This document shows, in pieces, positions 57,769-64,000 of a stretch of DNA of 64,000 bases. Source of the DNA: Mycolicibacterium agri (GTDB lineage: Bacteria > Actinomycetota > Actinomycetes > Mycobacteriales > Mycobacteriaceae); NCBI RefSeq assembly GCF_002553505.1, contig NZ_PDCP01000015.1, positions 1 through 64,000 on the forward strand, in the 5' to 3' direction. The notes under the pieces are model-generated. The model made no database searches and was not told the DNA's origin. It saw only the letters and a program-made list of their open reading frames with translations. The position numbers were made by a program, and so were the translations under genes. Numbering within the stretch: the stretch's first letter is position 1; each line of letters opens with the position of its first letter.

Positions 57769-58755
57769 GTGAAAGTCACCGTCCTGGTCGGTGGAGTCGG
57801 CGGCGCCCGATTCCTCCTAGGAGTGCAGCACCTGCTCGGCCTTGGCCAGTTCGCCCGCGAGCCAGCACAAGATCATTCGCTGACCGCCGTCGTCAACGTT
57901 GGCGACGACGCGTGGATGTTCGGCGTGCGCATCTGTCCGGACCTCGACACGTGCATGTACACCTTAGGCGGTGGCATCGATCCCGAGCGCGGGTGGGGCC
58001 ATCGCAACGAAACCTGGCACGCCAAGGAGGAACTCGCCGCTTACGGCGTGCAACCGGACTGGTTCGGATTGGGCGACCGCGACCTCGCCACACATCTGGT
58101 GCGCAGCCAGATGCTGCGGGCAGGCTATCCGCTGTCGGAGGTCACCGAGGCGTTGTGCAAGCGGTGGTCGCCCGGCGCGCGGCTACTGCCCGCCAGCGAT
58201 GACCGCAGCGAAACCCACGTCGTCATCACCGATCCCGAGACCGGCGACCGCCGCGCGATTCACTTCCAGGAGTGGTGGGTGCGCTATCGCGCACAAGTGC
58301 CGACGCACAGCTTCGCGTTCGTGGGGGCGGACAAGGCCACCTCGGGGCCCGGCGTCACCGACGCGATCGCCGACGCCGATGTGGTGTTGATCGCACCGAG
58401 CAACCCGGTCGTCAGCATCGGCGCGATCCTGGCCGTGCCGGGCATCCGCGGCGCGTTGCGGTCCACGCAGGCGCCGGTGATCGGCTACTCCCCCATCGTG
58501 TTCGGAAAACCGTTGCGCGGCATGGCCGACGACTGCCTGAAGGTGATCGGGGTGGCCAGCACGTCCGAAGCCGTCGGCGGGTACTACGGGCCGCGCTCTG
58601 GGGTCGGCATACTCGACGGCTGGCTCGTCCACGAGGGCGATGACGCGTCGATCGAGGGCATCGACGTGCGGGCGGTGCCGCTGCTGATGACCGATCCCGC
58701 CGCGACGGCCGAGATGGTGCGCGCCGGGCTGGAGATGGCGGGGCTGGGGCCATGA
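57769..58755 (+). CDS. fbiA: Phosphoenolpyruvyl/2-phospho-lactate transferase FbiA
   Basis: A 328-residue CofD-family enzyme. GTG 57769 begins [18 protein letters not shown], and [23 protein letters not shown] and [14 protein letters not shown] are signatures. It joins enolpyruvyl-diphospho-guanosine to the deazaflavin Fo to give dehydro-F420-0. The stop overlaps fbiB as ATGA. FbiC and FbiD, which act before it, are not in this window. Confidence 0.95.
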   Translation: MKVTVLVGGVGGARFLLGVQHLLGLGQFAREPAQDHSLTAVVNVGDDAWMFGVRICPDLDTCMYTLGGGIDPERGWGHRNETWHAKEELAAYGVQPDWFGLGDRDLATHLVRSQMLRAGYPLSEVTEALCKRWSPGARLLPASDDRSETHVVITDPETGDRRAIHFQEWWVRYRAQVPTHSFAFVGADKATSGPGVTDAIADADVVLIAPSNPVVSIGAILAVPGIRGALRSTQAPVIGYSPIVFGKPLRGMADDCLKVIGVASTSEAVGGYYGPRSGVGILDGWLVHEGDDASIEGIDVRAVPLLMTDPAATAEMVRAGLEMAGLGP

Positions 58756-60092
58756 CCGAGGACGGGTCGGGAGCCGCGGTCGAACTGCTGCCGGTCACCG
58801 GATTGCCGGAGTTCCGGCCTGGCGACGACCTCGCCGCAGCACTGGCGGCCGCGGCGCCGTGGCTGCGTGACGGCGATGTCGTCGTCGTGACCAGCAAGGT
58901 GGTGTCCAAGTGTGAGGGCCGCATCGTGCCTGCACCGCCGGATCCGGAGGAGCGAGATGCGCTGCGGCGCAAGCTGATCTCCGAAGAGGCCGTGCGTGTG
59001 CTCGCCCGCAAGGGCCGCACCTTGATCACCGAGAACAATCTGGGCATCGTGCAGGCCGCTGCGGGCGTGGACGGCTCCAACGTCGGCGCCGACGAGATCG
59101 CGCTGCTGCCGGTTGATCCCGACGCCAGCGCAGCCGCCCTGCGGGCAGCGCTGCGGGAGCGGTTGGGCGTGACCGTCGGCGTCGTCATCACCGACACCAT
59201 GGGCCGCGCGTGGCGCAGTGGGCAGACCGACGCCGCGATCGGCGCGGCGGGCGTGCAGGTGCTGCACGGATACGCGGGTGCGCGCGACGTGCACGGCAAC
59301 GAGCTGGTCGTCACGGAGGTGGCGGTCGCCGACGAGATCGCCGCGGCCGCGGATCTGGTGAAGGGCAAGCTGACCGGGATACCGGTCGCGGTGGTGCGCG
59401 GTCTGACGCTGGCCGACGACGGATCGACCGCGCGGTCGCTGCTGCGGCCGGGCGAAGAGGACCTGTTCTGGTTGGGCACCGAAGAGGCGCTGGCGCTGGG
59501 CCGCACGCAGGCGCAGCTGTTGCGCCGGTCGGTTCGCAAGTTCAGCGCAGAGCCGGTCGCCGAGGAGATCATCGAAGCCGCGGTCGCCGAGGCGTTGACC
59601 GCGCCCGCCCCGCACCACACCAAGCCGGTGCGGTTCGTCTGGATGACCGACGGCGAGGCCAGGGTGGGGCTGCTGGACCGGATGAAGGACAAGTGGCGCG
59701 CCGACCTGGCGGGCGACGGCAAATCCGCCGAGGCGATCGAGCGCCGCGTCGCCCGCGGCCAGATCCTCTACGACGCGCCCGAGTTGATCATCCCGTTCCT
59801 GGTGCCCGACGGCGCGCACAGCTACCCGGATGCGGCCCGCACGGCCGCCGAACGCACCATGTTCACGGTGGCGGTGGGCGCGGCCGTGCAGGCGCTGCTG
59901 GTCGCGCTGGCCGTGCGCGGTGTCGGCAGCTGCTGGATCGGGTCGACGATCTTCGCCGCCGATCTGGTGCGCTCCGAACTGTCGCTTGGGGCCGATTGGG
60001 AGCCGTTGGGCGCCATCGCGATCGGCTATCCCGCCGAACCATCGGGTCCGCGCGACCCTGCGCCCATCGACGGGCTGCTGGTGCGCAAGTGA
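58752..60092 (+). CDS. fbiB: F420 gamma-glutamyl ligase/dehydro-F420-0 reductase FbiB
   Basis: A 446-residue two-domain protein. Residues about 1-245 are the CofE-type gamma-glutamyl ligase ([27 protein letters not shown]); about 250-446 are a flavin nitroreductase fold ([12 protein letters not shown]) that reduces dehydro-F420-0. It completes F420 and adds the glutamate tail. Overlaps both neighbours. Confidence 0.95.
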   Translation: MTEDGSGAAVELLPVTGLPEFRPGDDLAAALAAAAPWLRDGDVVVVTSKVVSKCEGRIVPAPPDPEERDALRRKLISEEAVRVLARKGRTLITENNLGIVQAAAGVDGSNVGADEIALLPVDPDASAAALRAALRERLGVTVGVVITDTMGRAWRSGQTDAAIGAAGVQVLHGYAGARDVHGNELVVTEVAVADEIAAAADLVKGKLTGIPVAVVRGLTLADDGSTARSLLRPGEEDLFWLGTEEALALGRTQAQLLRRSVRKFSAEPVAEEIIEAAVAEALTAPAPHHTKPVRFVWMTDGEARVGLLDRMKDKWRADLAGDGKSAEAIERRVARGQILYDAPELIIPFLVPDGAHSYPDAARTAAERTMFTVAVGAAVQALLVALAVRGVGSCWIGSTIFAADLVRSELSLGADWEPLGAIAIGYPAEPSGPRDPAPIDGLLVRK

Positions 60093-60628
60093 GCCTGCAC
60101 GCTTCGGCGGTCGAGGCGCTGACCGAATGGGCGCCGCCCGACCCGGCGCAGGACACGCTGCGGCATGCGGTGCTGTCGTTTGTGCTGGCGCGGCCGGACG
60201 CCTGCAGCAGGCAGTGCGCGCCGGGCCACGTGACGGCCTCGACGCTGGTGTTGGACTACACGGGAACGCATGCGCTGCTGACGTTGCATCCGCGGATCGG
60301 TCGCTGGCTGCAGCTCGGCGGGCACTGCGAGGAGGCCGACAGCGACATCGTCGCGGCCGCGATGCGCGAGGCTTCCGAGGAGTCGGGCATCGAAGGGTTG
60401 ACGGTGGTGCCGCGGATCGCGGCGCTGCATGTGCATCCGGTGGTCTGCTCGCTGGGCGTGCCGACCCGCCATCTCGATCTGCAGTTCATCGCCCACTCGC
60501 CCGCAGATGCCGAAATCGTCTGCAGCGACGAGTCTTTGGATCTTCGGTGGTGGCCGTTGGACGCGCTGCCCGATGAGACCGATTACGGGCTGGCGCAACT
60601 GGCCGCAGCGGCCCGTCGCCAACGCTGA
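60089..60628 (+). CDS. NUDIX hydrolase coupled to fbiAB
   Basis: A 179-residue NUDIX protein. The box is [20 protein letters not shown] followed by EESG, close to the GX5EX7REUXEEXGU consensus. GTG 60089 overlaps the fbiB stop as GTGA, so it is the third gene of the F420 unit. Substrate unknown; a nucleotide by-product of F420 synthesis is possible. M. tuberculosis has the methyltransferase gene Rv3263 at this place, as I recall. Confidence 0.87.
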   Translation: MSLHASAVEALTEWAPPDPAQDTLRHAVLSFVLARPDACSRQCAPGHVTASTLVLDYTGTHALLTLHPRIGRWLQLGGHCEEADSDIVAAAMREASEESGIEGLTVVPRIAALHVHPVVCSLGVPTRHLDLQFIAHSPADAEIVCSDESLDLRWWPLDALPDETDYGLAQLAAAARRQR

Positions 60629-60726
60629 ACACTCAGGCTGCGCGCTCAACTAGGTACAGTTCCAGCGCCAAATTCTGTACAAGGATGAGCGCTCGCGGTA
60701 CGGGGGCCTTGAAAGGGCCCTACACG

Positions 60727-61815
60727 TCAGACGTCGGTGGAGTAGCGGATGCCGCCGTCGGGGATGGACACCCCGGGCCACACCCGCGCACCGCGCAACA
60801 ACTCGCAGCGCGCGCCGATGTCGGCGCCGTCGCCGATCACCCCGTCGCGGATCAACGCACGCGGCCCGATGCGGGCGCCGAACCCGATGATGGACCGCTC
60901 GATCACCGAACCGGCCTCCACCCGCACGCCGTCGAAGATCACCGCACCGTCCAGCCGTGTGCCGGGACCGATTTCGGCGCCCCTGCCGACGACGGTGCCG
61001 CCGATCAACAGCGCGCCGGGCGCCACGGCCGCCCCGTCGTGCACCAGCGACTCCCCGCGATGGCCGTGCAGCGCGGGCGACGGCGCGATGCCGCGCACCA
61101 GATCGGCTGACCCGCGCACGAAGTCCTCCGGGGTGCCCATGTCGCGCCAGTAGGTGGCGTCCACATAGCCGCAGACCTTGTGCCCGTCGGCGAGCAGTTG
61201 CGGGAACACCTCGCGCTCCACCGACAGCGCCCGGCCCTTCGGCAGCCGCTCGATGATCTCGCGCTTGAACACGTAGCAGCCGGCGTTGATCTGATCGGTC
61301 GGCGGATCCTCGGTCTTCTCCAGGAAGGCCGTCACCACGCCGTCGGCGTCGGTGGGCACGCAGCCGAACGCGCGCGGATCGCCCACCCGCACCAGGTGCA
61401 GCGTCACGTCCGCGTCGCGCTCGTAGTGGCTGGCCAACAGCGCGTTCAAGTCGCAGCCCGACAGCACGTCGCCGTTGAACACCATCGCGGTGTCGTATAG
61501 CAGCTTGGAGGCGATGTTGGCGATGCCGCCGCCGGTGCCCAGCGGCTCCTCCTCGACGACGTACTCGATCTGCAGCCCCAGCTTCGAGCCGTCGCCGAAC
61601 TCGGCCTCGAAGACGTTTGCCTTGTAAGAGGTGCCGAGCACCACATGCTCGATACCGGCGGCGGCGATGCGCGACAGCAGGTGGGTCAGAAACGGCAGCC
61701 CGGCCGTCGGCAGCATCGGCTTCGGCGCCGCCAGTGTCAGGGGCCGTAGCCGGGTCCCCTGCCCGCCGACCAGGACGACGGCATCCACGCGCGCAGGGTC
61801 CACGGAGTCCGTCAC
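60727..61815 (-). CDS. manB: Mannose-1-phosphate guanylyltransferase (Rv3264c)
   Basis: A 362-residue sugar nucleotidyltransferase. The N-terminal domain has VLVGGQGTRLRPLTLAAPKPM and the product site GTGGGIAN; the C-terminal third is a left-handed beta-helix of hexapeptides. It makes GDP-mannose. The M. tuberculosis name manB is used (manC elsewhere). It is the last gene of the rmlD-wbbL-manB run. Confidence 0.92.
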   Translation of the reverse strand: MTDSVDPARVDAVVLVGGQGTRLRPLTLAAPKPMLPTAGLPFLTHLLSRIAAAGIEHVVLGTSYKANVFEAEFGDGSKLGLQIEYVVEEEPLGTGGGIANIASKLLYDTAMVFNGDVLSGCDLNALLASHYERDADVTLHLVRVGDPRAFGCVPTDADGVVTAFLEKTEDPPTDQINAGCYVFKREIIERLPKGRALSVEREVFPQLLADGHKVCGYVDATYWRDMGTPEDFVRGSADLVRGIAPSPALHGHRGESLVHDGAAVAPGALLIGGTVVGRGAEIGPGTRLDGAVIFDGVRVEAGSVIERSIIGFGARIGPRALIRDGVIGDGADIGARCELLRGARVWPGVSIPDGGIRYSTDV

Positions 61816-61816
61816 G

Positions 61817-62704
61817 TTAGCTCCCCCCTCTGCCCTTGCGCCGACTTCTTCTCACTGCCAGGCGCGACCGCACCTTTAGTGCGCCTTTCATCGTCCACCG
61901 AAGCGGCGCCTGCCATCGCTTATTGTGCCGATCGGCCAAGAAAGTGTAGGTGCTGGTGTGATGGGCGGCCAAGTTGCGGGCGGGGTCGCGACCTGTCGAA
62001 TGGCCCTTCATGTGCAAAACCTCGGCCGACGGAACGTATACGTTCTGCCAGCCGGCCTTGCCGAACCGATCCCCCAGGTCGACGTCTTCCATATACATGA
62101 AGTACCGCTCGTCGAAACCGCCCACCGCGTCGAACGCCGCGCCTCGCAGCAACAGACAGGACCCCGAGAGCCACCCGACTGGGCGTTCGCTGGGTTCGAG
62201 CCGGTCCTGGCGGTAGGCCGCGGTCCAGGGGTTGGACCGCCACACGGGGCCCACCACCGCGTGCATGCCGCCGCGGATCAGGCTCGGCAGATGCCGCGCC
62301 GACGGGTACACCGATCCGTCGGCTTCGCGGATCAAGGGGCCGAACGACGCTCCCCTCGGCCAGCGGCCCGCCGCGTCGAGCAATGCGTCAATGCTTCCGG
62401 GACCCCATTGCACGTCGGGGTTCGCGACGATGAACAGGTCGGGCGTCAGATCGCCGGCCTCCTTGCGCAATTCGGCCACCGCCCGGTTGACCGCGGTGCC
62501 GTAGCCGAGGTTGCCGCCGGTGCGCAGCAGCCGCGCATTGGGGAAGCGCTCCAGCGCCTCCTCCACGCTGCCGTCGGTCGACCCGTTGTCGGCCATGATC
62601 ACCGTCACGGGTCGCTCGGTGGAAAGCGACAGCGTCGACAAGAACCGCCCCAGATGAGGCCCGGGTGAGTACGTCACCGTCACTACGAACAGTTCGTCAC
62701 TCAC
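61817..62704 (-). CDS. wbbL: Rhamnosyltransferase WbbL
   Basis: A 295-residue GT2 glycosyltransferase. It shows VTYSPGPHLGRFL, ADNGSTDGSVEEAL, NLGYGTAVNRA, IVANPDVQW and a later MYMEDVDLGDRFG. It adds rhamnose from dTDP-rhamnose to decaprenyl-PP-GlcNAc, making the linker between arabinogalactan and peptidoglycan; essential in mycobacteria. The manB start is 1 base from its stop. Confidence 0.94.
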   Translation of the reverse strand: MSDELFVVTVTYSPGPHLGRFLSTLSLSTERPVTVIMADNGSTDGSVEEALERFPNARLLRTGGNLGYGTAVNRAVAELRKEAGDLTPDLFIVANPDVQWGPGSIDALLDAAGRWPRGASFGPLIREADGSVYPSARHLPSLIRGGMHAVVGPVWRSNPWTAAYRQDRLEPSERPVGWLSGSCLLLRGAAFDAVGGFDERYFMYMEDVDLGDRFGKAGWQNVYVPSAEVLHMKGHSTGRDPARNLAAHHTSTYTFLADRHNKRWQAPLRWTMKGALKVRSRLAVRRSRRKGRGGS

Positions 62705-62729
62705 GGCGTAGAGGGTAGCGGGCCGTTAA

Positions 62730-63602
62730 TTACTTGTTGCCTTCGCCAGTCGCGTTGGCCAACGCCTCGGTCAGCGCGTCACGCCACGGCCGCGGCGGCG
62801 TCAGACCCGCGGCGGTCAAATCGCGGGTCGACAGCGCCGAGTACGGCGGGCGCGCCGCCGGCCGCGGCATGTCCTCGGTGGCCACCGGCTGCACCCGCTG
62901 CGGGTCGGCGCCGACGCCCTCGAACACCGCCCGCGCCTGCTCGAACCGGCTCGCCGCGCCTTCGTTGGCGACGTGCAACAGCGGCGGTGCCGCGGGCCGG
63001 TCGGCGATCTGCAGCAGAGCCGCCACCAGATCCCCGACGTAGGTCGGTGAGCCGACCTGGTCGACGACCACCTTGACCGGTCCCTCCCCCGCGGCCAGCC
63101 GCCGCATCACAGCGACGAAGTCCGACCCGACGCCGGTGTACACCCACGACGTGCGCACCACGTGGGCCTCGGGCAGTGCCGCGTGCACGGCCTGCTCACC
63201 GGCCAGCTTGGTCTTCCCGTAGACCGACAGCGGCCCTGTCGGATCGTCGATGTCATAGGGCCGCGGCGCGCCGTCGAACTGCCCGCTGAACACGTAGTCG
63301 GTCGAGATGTGGATCAGCCGGGCGCCGGCCTTCGCGCAGACCCGCGCGATGTGTCCGGGCCCGGCCGCGTTGACCGCATGCGCCCGCTCAGGCTCGGTTT
63401 CGGCGCCGTCGACGGCGGTGTAGGCAGCGCAGTTGACCACCACGTCGCCGGGCGCCACGAACCGGCCCGCCGCATCGGCGTCGGTGATGTCCCACTTCGA
63501 GCTGGTCAGGGCCAGCACGTCGAGGCCTCTGCTACCGGCCTGTGCGGCCAGAAACCGCCCGACCTGGCCGCCCGCTCCCGTGATCACGATCCGATAAGAC
63601 AC
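62730..63602 (-). CDS. rmlD: dTDP-4-dehydrorhamnose reductase
   Basis: A 290-residue SDR that makes dTDP-rhamnose, the donor used by WbbL next door. It has ITGAGGQVGRFLA, NCAAYTAVDGAE, STDYVFSG and the YGKTK catalytic pair. I chose GTG 63602 (VSYRIVITGAGG); 25 residues of a longer frame do not resemble the family. It lies 25 bases before wbbL. Confidence 0.93.
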   Translation of the reverse strand: MSYRIVITGAGGQVGRFLAAQAGSRGLDVLALTSSKWDITDADAAGRFVAPGDVVVNCAAYTAVDGAETEPERAHAVNAAGPGHIARVCAKAGARLIHISTDYVFSGQFDGAPRPYDIDDPTGPLSVYGKTKLAGEQAVHAALPEAHVVRTSWVYTGVGSDFVAVMRRLAAGEGPVKVVVDQVGSPTYVGDLVAALLQIADRPAAPPLLHVANEGAASRFEQARAVFEGVGADPQRVQPVATEDMPRPAARPPYSALSTRDLTAAGLTPPRPWRDALTEALANATGEGNK

Positions 63603-63669
63603 CGGCAAAGTCTGGCACGCCGGGCTGCGGCTACCGGGTCCGCACCCCGCTCGCAAGTAGCCTGGGCTA

Positions 63670-64000
63670 ATGCCCACCCGTCTCTATCGGATCGTCGCTG
63701 TCGTGCTCGCCGCGGCGATTGTCACGGGAACCGGCGTGGCCTGGAGCAAGATCCGGTCGTTCGAGTCCGGCATCAACCACATCTCCCCGGCCGCGCTGGG
63801 CGGCGGCGGCGAAGACGGCGCCATCGACGTCCTCCTGGTTGGCATGGACAGCCGCACCGACGCGCACGGAAATCCGCTTTCGCCCGAGGAGCTGGCCACG
63901 CTGCGGGCCGGTGACGACGAGGCCACCAACACCGACACGATCATCCTGGTGCGGATCCCCAACAACGGTAAGTCGGCCACCGCCATCTCCATCCCCCGCG
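63670..64000 (+). CDS. LCP-family ligase, 5' part (Rv3267-like)
   Basis: The first 110 codons of a LytR-CpsA-Psr protein that runs off the right edge. After a short basic start (MPTRLYR) comes one membrane helix (IVAVVLAAAIVTGTGVAW), then the LCP domain start IDVLLVGMDSRTD and later TDTIILVRIP. The family joins arabinogalactan to peptidoglycan, matching the neighbouring linker genes. Diverges from rmlD. Confidence 0.9.
   Translation, partial: MPTRLYRIVAVVLAAAIVTGTGVAWSKIRSFESGINHISPAALGGGGEDGAIDVLLVGMDSRTDAHGNPLSPEELATLRAGDDEATNTDTIILVRIPNNGKSATAISIPR

Overview
The window is high-GC DNA from a mycobacterium, most likely a fast-growing Mycolicibacterium-type species. Its gene order follows, with local gains and losses, the stretch I remember in M. 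tuberculosis from Rv3220c to Rv3267: pdtaS, the biotinylated TB7.3 protein, rshA-sigH, aroA, rsgA, desA3, tgs3, secA1, hpf, a comF-like gene, lpqB-mtrB-mtrA, tmk, sahH, the alkB-rubredoxin cluster, manA, pmmA, whiB2, fbiA-fbiB, the GDP-mannose and rhamnose genes, and the start of an LCP-family gene. Assignments rest on reading translated motifs and recalled synteny; no database search was run.

Layout. 0-3.2 kb: regulation and translation (PdtaS kinase, biotinyl carrier, a 24-codon gene for ribosomal protein bL37, RshA-SigH). 3.4-11 kb: YbaK-type tRNA deacylase, SDR, NDMA-dependent alcohol dehydrogenase, DUF2071 protein, methyltransferase, SRAP protein, AroA, RsgA and a small secreted protein. 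11.2-15.7 kb: aldo/keto reductase, Thr-rich lipoprotein, then a minus-strand unit of ferredoxin reductase, DesA3 desaturase and TetR regulator with matching operator-like palindromes before the first two genes. 15.7-24.7 kb: DUF6912 protein, BCCT transporter, Tgs3-like acyltransferase, Rv3235-like protein, SecA1, hibernation factor and ComF-like protein.

24.8-37.4 kb is an accessory block that, as I recall the M. tuberculosis map, is mostly absent there (only Rv3243c lies between comF and lpqB). It holds two methyltransferases, a two-subunit molybdenum hydroxylase, a four-gene unit (Crp-type regulator, nitronate monooxygenase, GMC oxidoreductase, PhzF-like protein), and two paralogous AraC regulators bracketing a frameshifted Rieske gene and a broken luciferase-like monooxygenase gene. 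This is the best place to look for undescribed metabolism and also shows decay.

37.4-64 kb returns to the core: LpqB-MtrB-MtrA envelope signalling, thymidylate kinase, a hemophore-type secreted protein, a secreted lipase, SahH, the alkane hydroxylase system (AlkB, two rubredoxins, TetR, here interrupted by a small opposite-strand gene), an amino-acid permease, an FAD oxidoreductase, a CDF transporter, mannose activation (ManA, TobH-like, PmmA), WhiB2, coenzyme F420 synthesis (FbiA, FbiB, a coupled NUDIX gene), mannose-1-phosphate guanylyltransferase, WbbL, RmlD and the 5' part of an LCP-family ligase at the right edge. I found no rRNA, tRNA, CRISPR array or insertion sequence.
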